Notes under the pieces: generated by a model | The model's input: only the letters and a program-made list of their open reading frames with translations | The model's database searches: none | What the model was told of the DNA's origin: nothing | Shown: positions 7,228-14,760 of the stretch, piece by piece | How the letters are laid out: the number at the start of each line of letters is the position of its first letter | How positions within the stretch are numbered: position 1 is the first letter of the stretch | Translations under genes and position numbers: made by a program | DNA from: Candidatus Hydrogenedens sp. | Lineage (GTDB): Bacteria > Hydrogenedentota > Hydrogenedentia > Hydrogenedentales > CAITNO01 | Direction: 5' to 3' | Length of the DNA stretch: 38,402 nucleotides | Assembly: GCA_012522755.1 (NCBI GenBank) | Contig: JAAYJV010000042.1 | Location: 1-38,402, forward strand

Positions 7228-10087
7228 CGGGAGAGGAATCAGCCTGAGGAGCCGGAGCAGTACGGGCCTGTCCTTGCACAGCCTCCAGAAGCTGCGGATC
7301 CACTTCCTGATTACGGGCCTGCATCTGTTCCACATAGCCGCGCGCCGCTTCAATATCACCCACCATGAGATGGGCCGCCGCCAGATTGTAGAGGCTGTCT
7401 CCATGATCGGGTTCCGCAGCAATGGCCTGTTTCCAGCAGGCGATGGCCTCGGGGATTTCCTGGCGCATACCATGCAATACTCCCAGATTGTAGAGAGCAA
7501 AAACATAGTCCGGCTTGATGCGTATGCTCTCTTTCCAGGCGGCCATGGCTTCATCAACACGCTGAGCCTCCAGATAGGCCCGAGCCAGATTGGACCAGGC
7601 GAGTGCCGGATCGGAATGACCCGGTATGGCCCGGGCCAGTGCCTCCAGCCAGCTGTCCTCATCGCCTGAGTCTTTCATGAGCCCGGCCAGGAATTCAGAG
7701 GCTTCCGGCCAGTTCGGGTGAATTTCCAATGCTTTGTGCCCGCGTTTCAGCGCCCGGGCCCGGTTTCCACGGGCCGCGTCCATTCTGGCAAAATTCAGAT
7801 ACAGTTCTCCCGCATCGCCTGCGCGGGTCCGTACCACCGGCGCGAGCAGGTTCTCCACAGGCGCAAAATTGTCCGTCAGCAGGAGTGTCCCGTTTTTCCG
7901 GATCAATTCATTGAGGGTCACATTGGGAATGCGCATGCCTGTATAGTCATGAGAAGCGGCCAGCCGACCGGGGATATCATCGAGAGAGAGGGCTTGTTTT
8001 GAACAGACGACGACAAAGGTATCCCGCACGAAGGAAGGGCGGCCTGTATTGAAGACAGCCACTTCTTCGAAAACCTGACGGCAGGTGTGCACCACGGCCG
8101 AGAGGAACGCACCTGAATCCAGCAGATCGATCATGTTGAAGAGATACATGCCGTCTTCTTTCAACAGCCGGTGGAGACGCTGATTGAATTCCAAAGTGGT
8201 GAGATGATAAGGAACCGTGTAATCATTGATGGAGTCACCGAAAATATAGTCGAAATCTCCATGAACATCATCACGGCCCTGTTGAGCCAGCAGATCATCA
8301 ATCACATTGCGTGCGTCCATGTCGCGGATATCAATGGTCGTGTCCCGGGGCAATCCCAGCTGTGCATGGGCTGCTTCGGTAACAGCCGGATCAATTTCAG
8401 ATACCAGAATCCTGCTGCCCGGTCGCAGCAGTTCCAGATGATGGGGATAGGCATAGCCGCCGCCACCGATGACAAGGGCATGCAGCTGCGCAGGACGGGG
8501 ATGCCGTTTTTCCAGCACACTGTCATAGACCCATTCATATTCATAAAGCAGCCGTGTGGGATCGCGCAGATCTATACAGGAATGAACAAGCTGATCCAGC
8601 AGCATCTCCCGTACTTCCGGCTCTTCCCGATCCTGTAAAATGGCAATGTATGAATACTGACTTTCCTCTTCATAGACCGTACGGTCACTGTAAGCGGAAG
8701 GGATTCGGATAAGTGCATATACAGAGGAAAGCGGAGCCACGGTGGGAAAGAGAGCCGCTGCAAGAAAGACGCAAGTGAGCAATACCACTCCCACGGAGAG
8801 GATCCGGCGGGGCTTGTACAGCAACCCGGCCAGTGCAAGAGAAAAAGCCACGGCCAGAATCATGGGCAAAGCGCCCATCCACTGGATGAGCCAGTAGCCG
8901 GAGAGGAAAGTCCCGAAAATACCGCCCAGAGAACCCCAGGCGTAAATCATGCCTACAGAAGCTCCGGCACCCCGGCCGCTTTCCAGACTGCGGCGTACCA
9001 GCAGCGGGCTGATCATGCCGATGAAGAAGCAGGGGACAAGACAGAGCACGGCCAGCTGCAACGCGATCTGCATGGGCCAGGAAAGGAGGGCGAGAAAAAG
9101 GATTTCGCCCCGTTTCATACTGGTCAGGCCGTTCCAGACTGGCGAGAGCATGACAGCAAGAGCGGAGAGGGATAAAACCGCCGCAATGCATCTGTTGCTG
9201 AAGCTCCGGTCGGCCAGCCGCCCCCCCAGATAATTTCCGAAGGTGATCCCGCCCAGAACCAGCCCGATAACCATGGTCCAGGTATAGAGGGAGCTTCCGA
9301 ATTCCCGTGCGATGAGCCGTGATACACCAAGTTCATAAGCCATGAAAGCCGTGTTGGAAAGAAATACGGTTGCCGCAGCCGGAGCCCATTCTCTAAGGCC
9401 CGGGGTATTCGTCCGGTCCGGCGCCGATTCCGATTCCTTTGCAACAGCGGTCTCTTTTTTTACAGACCGGGAAAAGCTGTGCAGACTGTATGCCAGCCCC
9501 AGCAGCCCGAGTCCGCCCCCCGAGACAAAGAGGATGGTGGAAGCATTCCAGACCATCACAAGATAATAGCCTGTGAGAAAGGTGCCCAGCAGACTGCCCG
9601 CCACGCCCCAGGCGAAAATACTGCCCACAGTGCGCCCGGCCTTACGCTTGAGACCCAGAGCCATTTTCACCACCACGGGCGGAATCATGCCCAGAAGCAG
9701 AGCCGGGATCAGAAAGACCAGGGATACATGCAGAAAAATGCGCAGAGGCCAGAGGCGGCCACCCAGAAAGCTGAGCAGGCTTCCCAGACGATTGAGAGGA
9801 AGAATCATGAAACAGGCCAGGGCCGCCAGAAGAAAAAGAACAGCCAGCGACCGCTCCGGTATGCGCCGGTCAGCCAGCCGTCCGCCCAGATGATTGCCCA
9901 GAGCCATGCCCAGCATGATCACGCCGATGACTGCTGTCCAGGTATAGAGCGAAACCCCGATATACCGGGCGATAATTCTCCCGGCCACCAGTTCCAGAAT
10001 CATGATGCAGGCGCTGGAGATAAAGACGGTGCCGCAGGCGGTCAGCCAGGGGATCAGCGGTGGAGAAGAACTGTTGTCACGGTGCAT
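7208..10087 (-). CDS. Fused MFS-like transporter/spermidine synthase-like/TPR protein
   Basis: A 959-residue fusion. Residues 1 to about 460 hold two homologous sets of membrane helices; both begin with a segment like ILELVAGRIIARYIGVSLYT and contain GNHLGGRLADR or GNYLGGRLADR. Residues about 510-730 form a spermidine synthase (SpeE) Rossmann domain with GGGGYAYP around 538-545, SEIDP, and FGDSINDYTVPYHLTT in place of the usual aminopropyltransferase active-site strand. Residues about 770-940 are TPR repeats (WKESIRIKPDYVFALYNLGV). The architecture 'fused MFS/spermidine synthase' is common in environmental bacteria, but the substrate is unknown and no SAM decarboxylase is near. The altered active-site strand makes true spermidine synthesis doubtful. 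A GGA about ten bases upstream supports the ATG. Confidence 0.88.
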   Translation of the reverse strand: MHRDNSSSPPLIPWLTACGTVFISSACIMILELVAGRIIARYIGVSLYTWTAVIGVIMLGMALGNHLGGRLADRRIPERSLAVLFLLAALACFMILPLNRLGSLLSFLGGRLWPLRIFLHVSLVFLIPALLLGMIPPVVVKMALGLKRKAGRTVGSIFAWGVAGSLLGTFLTGYYLVMVWNASTILFVSGGGLGLLGLAYSLHSFSRSVKKETAVAKESESAPDRTNTPGLREWAPAAATVFLSNTAFMAYELGVSRLIAREFGSSLYTWTMVIGLVLGGITFGNYLGGRLADRSFSNRCIAAVLSLSALAVMLSPVWNGLTSMKRGEILFLALLSWPMQIALQLAVLCLVPCFFIGMISPLLVRRSLESGRGAGASVGMIYAWGSLGGIFGTFLSGYWLIQWMGALPMILAVAFSLALAGLLYKPRRILSVGVVLLTCVFLAAALFPTVAPLSSVYALIRIPSAYSDRTVYEEESQYSYIAILQDREEPEVREMLLDQLVHSCIDLRDPTRLLYEYEWVYDSVLEKRHPRPAQLHALVIGGGGYAYPHHLELLRPGSRILVSEIDPAVTEAAHAQLGLPRDTTIDIRDMDARNVIDDLLAQQGRDDVHGDFDYIFGDSINDYTVPYHLTTLEFNQRLHRLLKEDGMYLFNMIDLLDSGAFLSAVVHTCRQVFEEVAVFNTGRPSFVRDTFVVVCSKQALSLDDIPGRLAASHDYTGMRIPNVTLNELIRKNGTLLLTDNFAPVENLLAPVVRTRAGDAGELYLNFARMDAARGNRARALKRGHKALEIHPNWPEASEFLAGLMKDSGDEDSWLEALARAIPGHSDPALAWSNLARAYLEAQRVDEAMAAWKESIRIKPDYVFALYNLGVLHGMRQEIPEAIACWKQAIAAEPDHGDSLYNLAAAHLMVGDIEAARGYVEQMQARNQEVDPQLLEAVQGQARTAPAPQADSSPVSPEEQ

Positions 10088-10131
10088 GGCGAACTTTCAT
10101 CCAGAATAAAAAGGGATATTCAAGAGATTGA

Positions 10132-10169
10132 CACAAAAGGCAGCCGGAGAACAGAAGTTTTCCGGCTGC
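10132..10169 (-). terminator. Intrinsic terminator after the 10.2-11.2 kb gene
   Basis: Arms GCAGCCGGA (10140-10148) and TCCGGCTGC (10161-10169) form a 9-bp stem with a 12-base loop. On the minus strand the stem is followed by CCTTTTGT. It separates the gene ending at 10204 from the gene starting at 10087. Confidence 0.65.
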
Positions 10170-10203
10170 GTGAAACATATCATAATCGAAAAGAGAAAAA
10201 TGT

Positions 10204-11178
10204 TTACAGGGCCATCTTCTGACGAATGACCGCTTCCAGGCCGGTCAGGGTATAGCTGCCTAAAATGGCTTTTTCCGCTTCATTCCACTGAAGGTCACCG
10301 CTCAGGGTCAGGTCCATTTCATTTTTCAAGTATTGCGTAACCCAGGGCAGGGCCAGACCGGATAGCAGAAACTGCAGTCCGGGTCCGCCCGTTTCATCGG
10401 CTTCAATACGCAGAATGAAGGTGGCTGTATTCGGGTCGTTCAGATCAGCAGCCAGCCTGGCCGTCTGGATGGTCTGAACCACGCCCATGGCCATCTCCGC
10501 TTCCTGGCTTTTTCGGAAAGCTTCCCAGTCCTGGCCGCCGGAGCTGACGCCTGCTGCAATGAGTGCCAGCAGATCACCATTGTTATTGTCCAGTACCAGT
10601 TCAAGATGGTGGTTGCCCTCGATAGCAGCGGGAGCTGCTTTGCTTTGTACAGGCCACAGTTCGAAAAGCTCTTCTTCCACGGCTTCAGGAATGGCGAGAG
10701 TGCCTTGCACGAAAAGGTTGCCCCGTTCCGGCAGTTCAAAACCGTCAGAAGTCCAGTTGATCTGTTTCACTTTGGCCAGAAGATTCTGTCCGTTCAACTC
10801 CTTTGCAAACAAGCGGCCCAGACGCTGTTCATTGGCGAAAACAGTCAGCTGCGCTTTATGGGTGTTCATGTCCGTCTTGATCAGAACCGCCAGTTCCCGG
10901 GGCAGCACATGGGGAAGCAGTGTTTTTATCTGATCCGCATTCAAGGGGAGGTCCAGTTTTTCAGGCAGATAATCGACCAGATAGGGAACCAGCAAGAGAG
11001 GATTGGCTATGAGTCGCAGGCGTGCGCCGGGATCACACACGGTCTGATGCTGCAACACGGGTGAAGCTGAAAGTCCCAGTTCTCCATCGAATTTATTCCA
11101 GGCGATGGCACCGCCCGCAATGATGGCGATGAGCAGCACACCCAGCACGATAAGAATAACAAGAAGTACTTTTTTCAT
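10204..11178 (-). CDS. Membrane-anchored protein of unknown function
   Basis: A 324-residue protein with an N-terminal membrane anchor or uncleaved signal (KKVLLVILIVLGVLLIAIIAGGAIAW) and no lipobox. The remainder is extracytoplasmic with alternating strands and helices; no motif lets me name a family. The middle (NADQIKTLLPHVLPRELAVL) and the end (LQWNEAEKAILGSYTLTGLE) look like a lipid- or protein-binding fold, but that is a guess. AAGGA eight bases upstream supports the ATG. An intrinsic terminator follows the gene, so it is likely its own transcription unit. The long tract upstream contains dispersed repeats rather than a recognisable partner gene. Confidence 0.7.
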   Translation of the reverse strand: MKKVLLVILIVLGVLLIAIIAGGAIAWNKFDGELGLSASPVLQHQTVCDPGARLRLIANPLLLVPYLVDYLPEKLDLPLNADQIKTLLPHVLPRELAVLIKTDMNTHKAQLTVFANEQRLGRLFAKELNGQNLLAKVKQINWTSDGFELPERGNLFVQGTLAIPEAVEEELFELWPVQSKAAPAAIEGNHHLELVLDNNNGDLLALIAAGVSSGGQDWEAFRKSQEAEMAMGVVQTIQTARLAADLNDPNTATFILRIEADETGGPGLQFLLSGLALPWVTQYLKNEMDLTLSGDLQWNEAEKAILGSYTLTGLEAVIRQKMAL

Positions 11179-11428
11179 CTGTTTTTCCTTATGCTTCCAA
11201 CTGATGCCTTTCTCCGCCGGAAGGATACAGCAGAAGCTTTTTGTCTGTTAAAACCGGAGAGCATGATCACACTTCAGTATACTGGAAGGAGAAAGAGTGA
11301 ATCCAGAAAGTGACGAGAGAAGCTCAGGGGACGGCATCAGTCATTCTTCCTCTTTTTCCTGGTGCTGATTCGGCAAGATTCAACACTGAAAAGGGTAGGT
11401 TATGCTTCTCTTGGTCTTCCCAATCTGG

Positions 11429-11500
11429 ATCCCGGTCATTTTTTGCGTTGTTGTGGCTGAACGCTTTGACCTGCGTACCGGGTCGCAAAAAAACCGGGAT
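11429..11500. repeat. Imperfect inverted repeat (MITE-like hairpin)
   Basis: The left arm at 11429-11447 (ATCCCGG, TCATTTTTT, GCG) pairs with the right arm at 11484-11500 (CGC, seven A, CCGGGAT), apart from a two-base indel. The arms enclose a 36-base loop. It could be a small non-autonomous element or a transcribed hairpin. Confidence 0.5.
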
Positions 11501-11540
11501 GACGGCGGGGGTTGTAGTAGGGGCGAGGACCGAGGGATGA

Positions 11541-11692
11541 GGGGCGTATTATAGGTGACAGGTGATTGGGGATAGGTAATAGGGCTGACGACTTTGAGTC
11601 GCGCACCTGGGAACGCCAATTTCCACATTGGCAGACAGCGTATGAGGACCGGGAAAGCATATTGATCTGATTACGGCATGACATCTCTATTT
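11541..11692 (+). repeat. Dispersed hairpin repeat, copy A
   Basis: The copy begins with GGGGCGTATTATAGG and a GGTGAT/GGGGATAG heptamer-like run, then hairpin 1 (CGACT-TTG-AGTCG) and hairpin 2 (GCCAAT-TTCCAC-ATTGGC). The 33-base core containing hairpin 2 is at 11608-11640. A tail resembling GATTACGGCATGACATC follows. It shares its order of parts with copies B and C. Confidence 0.85.
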
Positions 11693-11760
11693 TCTTAAAT
11701 GAATCCATTACCTGGAAAACTTTCCGGCAGAGGATGTGCATGTCGTGAAAGAAATAAGAT

Positions 11761-12035
11761 ACTTGAAGAGATCAGTGGTTTCTGGGAAGTCGGACGGATG
11801 TGGGAGGGGCGTATTACAGGTGATTGGGGATAGGGGATAGGTAATAGGGCTGATGACTTTGAGTCGCGCACCTGGGAACGCCAATTTCCACATTGGCAGA
11901 CAGCGTGTTATGACCCGGCGAAGTTATAAGCCTGATTGCGGCATGATATCTTGTTTTTGACCAGATACTTTTGATGCACTCAAGTCTTTACGTCGCGTCA
12001 AGGTTCTACAACAACTGACCGGCTTTGTCGCGATG
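11761..12035 (+). repeat. Dispersed hairpin repeat, copy B (longest)
   Basis: The left module runs from ACTTGAAGAGATCAG through GTCGGACGGATGTGGGAGG, then the GGGGATAG-type run, hairpin 1, and the 33-base core at 11873-11905. The right module includes GCGGCATGATATCTTG and a stretch shared with copy C (GATGCACTCAAGTCTTTACG in B; copy C starts TATGCACTC). It is the most complete example in the window. Confidence 0.85.
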
Positions 12036-12115
12036 CATGTCAATGGGGACATTGGCGACAGCGTGTTATGACATTGACATTTTGTAAACAGTGATGCGGT
12101 AACAGGTCTTTTGCC
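12036..12115 (+). repeat. Diverged repeat copy E with a different hairpin
   Basis: The flank GACAGCGTGTTATG and the tail TGTAAACAGTGATGCGG match copy D at the end of the window. The hairpin itself has changed to CAATG-GGGA-CATTG (12041-12054). The ability to fold is retained although the sequence is not. Confidence 0.6.
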
Positions 12116-12205
12116 AACCAAGAATAAAATAAAAGCCTTTGTAAACTCTGAGTCTTTGTTCTCCCGTCAAGTGCATATATAAGTCATGGCCTTTTCCCGG
12201 GTGTC

Positions 12206-12232
12206 CTGCCAATGTGGAAATTGGCGTTCCCA
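12206..12232 (-). repeat. Inverted core copy F
   Basis: On the minus strand this is 27 bases of the core (TGGGAACGCCAAT through ATTGGCAG), including both arms of hairpin 2. It lacks the rest of the repeat. After it the sequence GGTCATCTGGTTGTTGCTG resembles a motif found near 21186. Confidence 0.8.
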
Positions 12233-12463
12233 GGTGCGCTATGATTTCTGTGGTGAAAGAAAAAGGTCATCTGGTTGTTGCTGTACAGCGCTGAGCCTTT
12301 CATTGATCCCAAGGAGGTATCTTTACTGCGGGGGTTGATTTATCCATCCTTTTATGAGTATTCTTGAACAGGATCATGAAACAAATCAGCGTCTGATACC
12401 AAGCGTATTCTCTTTACAGTCACGCTTCTTTCAGGCCAGGTCTCCAACATAAAGGAACAGCAC

Positions 12464-13579
12464 ATGGGTTTAGTCTTCGGTCTTTTCTTTCATTGGCTCG
12501 GGGGATTGGCTTCAGCCAGCTTTTATATCCCCTACAGACGGGTACAACGCTGGTCCTGGGAAACCTACTGGCTTGTGGGCGGCTTCTTCTCCTGGCTTAT
12601 TGCGCCCCTTATTCTGGCCAGCATTCTTGTGCCTGATACCATCGGCGTGATACGCAGCGCACCGGCAAGCAGCCTGGCCTGGGCCTATTTCTGGGGCACC
12701 ATGTGGGGTCTGGGCGGACTCACCTTCGGGCTGACCATGCGTTATCTGGGCATTGCTCTGGGCATGGCCATTGCCCTGGGTTATTGTGCCGCCTTCGGAA
12801 CGCTCATGCCGCCCATCTTCGACGGAACCATCACGACGCTGGTTGTCCAGACGCCCGGACAGTTCATTCTTTTCGGTGTTCTGGTATGTCTCACCGGTAT
12901 CGGCATCAGTGGCGCTGCGGGCATGTCCAAAGAGCGTGAAATGCCTGAAGAAGAAAAGAAAGCGGCCATCAAAGAATTCAACTTCCCGAAAGGACTCATG
13001 GTCGCCACCTTCTCCGGTATTCTCAGCGCCTCCATGGCCTATGGCATGGCGGCGGGCAAGCCTATAGCCGAAATCGCTCTCACAAACCTTACGGCCTCCG
13101 GGAAATCCGATCTCTGGCAGAATCTTCCCATCCTCGTTGTGGTGCTCTGGGGCGGATTCACCACGAACTTTATCTGGTGCATGTTCCTCAACTTCAAAAA
13201 CCGCAGCGGCCACGAATACTTCTCGCCCATGACCAAGGCAACGGAAAGTGAAGAATCCAAGCGCGTACCCATGCTGAACAACTATGTGTTTTCCGCCCTG
13301 GCCGGGGTCACCTGGTATATGCAATTTTTCTTCTACAGCATGGGCGAAACCAGAATGGGGAAATACAGTTTCTCCAGCTGGACGCTGCATATGGCCTCCA
13401 TCATCATCTTCAGCACCCTGTGGGGTATTTTCCTGAAAGAATGGCACGGCACCAGCAAACGCACCAAAGTACTTGTAGCCGTGGGGCTTGCCATACTGAT
13501 TCTTTCCACGCTGGTGGTAGGATATGGCAACTACCTCAATACGCTGCCCCAATATGCGGTTGAGGTGGCGGTGAACTGA
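12464..13579 (+). CDS. rhaT: RhaT-family sugar/proton symporter
   Basis: A 371-residue integral membrane protein with about ten hydrophobic helices, matching the L-rhamnose-proton symporter family (RhaT, drug/metabolite transporter superfamily). Family landmarks are the N-terminal GLFFHWLGGLASASFYIPYR, the WSWETYWLVGGFFSWLIAP block, GTMWGLGGLTFGLTMRYLG, and near the end YMQFFFYSMGETRMG. Its length is close to the E. coli protein. No rhamnose catabolic genes are adjacent, so the substrate could be another sugar. AAAGGA eight bases before the ATG fixes the start. A repeat tract lies upstream and a two-way terminator downstream, so it is probably transcribed alone. Confidence 0.88.
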   Translation: MGLVFGLFFHWLGGLASASFYIPYRRVQRWSWETYWLVGGFFSWLIAPLILASILVPDTIGVIRSAPASSLAWAYFWGTMWGLGGLTFGLTMRYLGIALGMAIALGYCAAFGTLMPPIFDGTITTLVVQTPGQFILFGVLVCLTGIGISGAAGMSKEREMPEEEKKAAIKEFNFPKGLMVATFSGILSASMAYGMAAGKPIAEIALTNLTASGKSDLWQNLPILVVVLWGGFTTNFIWCMFLNFKNRSGHEYFSPMTKATESEESKRVPMLNNYVFSALAGVTWYMQFFFYSMGETRMGKYSFSSWTLHMASIIIFSTLWGIFLKEWHGTSKRTKVLVAVGLAILILSTLVVGYGNYLNTLPQYAVEVAVN

Positions 13580-13603
13580 GCCATTTGTTTGCATTGAAAT
13601 CAT

Positions 13604-13653
13604 GAAAAAAGCAGCGTCTTTTCCCATCGGGGAGAGGCGCTGCTCTTTGTTTT
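13604..13653. terminator. Bidirectional intrinsic terminator
   Basis: AGCAGCG at 13610-13616 pairs with CGCTGCT at 13638-13644. The inner part continues pairing (with several G-U pairs) to a three-base loop, giving about 16 pairs. CTTTGTTTT follows on the plus strand, and six A precede the stem, giving TTTTTT on the minus strand. It fits termination of the convergent RhaT-like gene and of the minus-strand cluster ending at 13734. Confidence 0.75.
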
Positions 13654-13733
13654 ATGGCTGGTGCTGTTTTTTGGACAGATAAGAAGTTTTCGGCAATCAG
13701 CCATTTTCGGAGAGAAGAAGCAGTTTTTTTTCC

Positions 13734-14492
13734 TCAGTCTTCCTTTGCCGCCTGAGCCAGCCAATCCATTTCCACCTTCGTGATAGCAGCCACACCAGAG
13801 GCGATAAGTTCAGTCGGCAAGGAATCAAAGAGGCTGCGCCCTTCCGCCAGTACCTTCACGGCATAACGTGCACCCTCACGCTCTTCCTCATCATATGAAT
13901 CAGGCTGATTTTCCATGGTCTGAGCAATCTCGCGCAAGACCGATTCCCCCGCTTCCAGCAGTTCCGGTCGGGTCAACAGATCGGCCAGATTTGTCAAGCC
14001 CTGCAGGTAAGCTTCATATTCAGCAGTGGAGAGAGCCGCCAGAGCCGGAGCAAGTCCCGAAATACCCTCGTTCATGATGCGTACTTCCAGGCCAAGTTCT
14101 TTAACATGATTGAAAAGCTGAGCCTCCAGTTTGCGAGTTGCCTCAAAACTGTCGAGCAGCTGCAATCCCGCCTGAGCCGCCTGGGAGATCCGGGGACCAA
14201 AGCGAAAGAAAGCTTTCCAGGTGGCTTTACTGAGTTTGAGAAGCCTGGAAAGAGAGGCGAGCAAGGCCTTTGTCTTTTTAAACACACGGATCTGAAAGTC
14301 CCGCTCTTCCCAATCCGGATAGATATGACGAAGTGCAAAGTGCCGCAGCCGGTCCAGTGATTCATCAGAGAAACCGTCAAACTCCGCATAGTTACGCAGA
14401 TGGGCTGTTGCATAGCGTTGTGAGAGCCCATCACGGAGAAGGGTCAGAATGCGTCGTTCAAGCGCTTCATCCGCGGATCTTGAAGTGTTCAT
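13734..14492 (-). CDS. Helical protein of unknown function
   Basis: A 252-residue, almost wholly helical, soluble protein with no signal peptide and no motif I recognise. The reading frame extends upstream to 14594, but that would overlap the acylphosphatase gene by more than 120 bases. The ATG at 14492 is preceded by GGAGAGG at ideal spacing and leaves only a 26-base overlap, so I choose it. The middle is Leu/Ala-rich (ISGLAPALAALSTAEYEAYL) and the N-terminus basic and charged. It is the last gene of a likely operon with the HEAT-repeat protein and acylphosphatase, and a two-way terminator lies downstream. Confidence 0.72.
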   Translation of the reverse strand: MNTSRSADEALERRILTLLRDGLSQRYATAHLRNYAEFDGFSDESLDRLRHFALRHIYPDWEERDFQIRVFKKTKALLASLSRLLKLSKATWKAFFRFGPRISQAAQAGLQLLDSFEATRKLEAQLFNHVKELGLEVRIMNEGISGLAPALAALSTAEYEAYLQGLTNLADLLTRPELLEAGESVLREIAQTMENQPDSYDEEEREGARYAVKVLAEGRSLFDSLPTELIASGVAAITKVEMDWLAQAAKED

Positions 14493-14760
14493 GAACGGCC
14501 TCTCCACTGATGACTGTTTTGCTAACCTCATCCACACGGGCGAAAGCGGGACCCTGTGCACACCAGGCTGCCATATCAGCCAAAGCGTCGCCATTTCCCT
14601 GGATCATCGCTTCAACAGAGCCGTCATGCATATTGCGCACCCAACCCGTGATACCCAATTGCTGTGCGACACTCCGCATGGCATAACGATAGCCCACTCC
14701 CTGGACCCGCCCGGAAATACGCAGTTGTATGGTTTCATTCTGTTTCGGGGAATTCAACAC
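14467..14760 (-). CDS. acyP: Acylphosphatase
   Basis: A protein of about 97 residues with the full acylphosphatase signature RISGRVQGVGYRYAMR, where the arginine of GVGYR binds phosphate, and GWVRNMHDGSVEAMIQG, whose asparagine orients the attacking water. The family hydrolyses acyl phosphates such as acetyl phosphate and carbamoyl phosphate. The reading frame runs further upstream to 14799, but that would extend deep into the HEAT-repeat gene. A GTG at 14760 or TTG at 14757 gives the normal family length and overlaps the upstream gene's end by about 26 bases, typical of translational coupling. Which of the two starts is used is uncertain. Confidence 0.85.
   Translation of the reverse strand: MLNSPKQNETIQLRISGRVQGVGYRYAMRSVAQQLGITGWVRNMHDGSVEAMIQGNGDALADMAAWCAQGPAFARVDEVSKTVISGEAVHEHFKIRG

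Larger units (their letters stand above)
11179..12463. other. 1.3 kb gene-free repeat tract
   Basis: This region holds no supported gene. From left to right it contains an imperfect inverted repeat (11429-11500), dispersed repeat copies A (about 11541-11692) and B (about 11761-12035), a diverged copy E (about 12036-12115), and an inverted core copy F (12206-12232). Short reading frames here translate into low-complexity peptides that follow the heptamer repeats and are not credible genes. The last 200 bases lead to the RhaT-like gene and show no clear promoter. Confidence 0.8.

Noticed and set aside
11436-11893. Short minus-strand frames in the repeat tract, with SPITYPLSPIT-like peptides
   Set aside because: They are translations of the heptamer runs and hairpins and differ between copies as DNA repeats, not as proteins.
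12353-12452. 32-codon frame just before the RhaT-like gene
   Set aside because: It has an ATG and stop but no ribosome-binding site, and no features beyond chance.
12512-13627. 371-codon minus-strand frame opposite the RhaT-like gene
   Set aside because: It mirrors the transporter's codons; no ribosome-binding site or motif.
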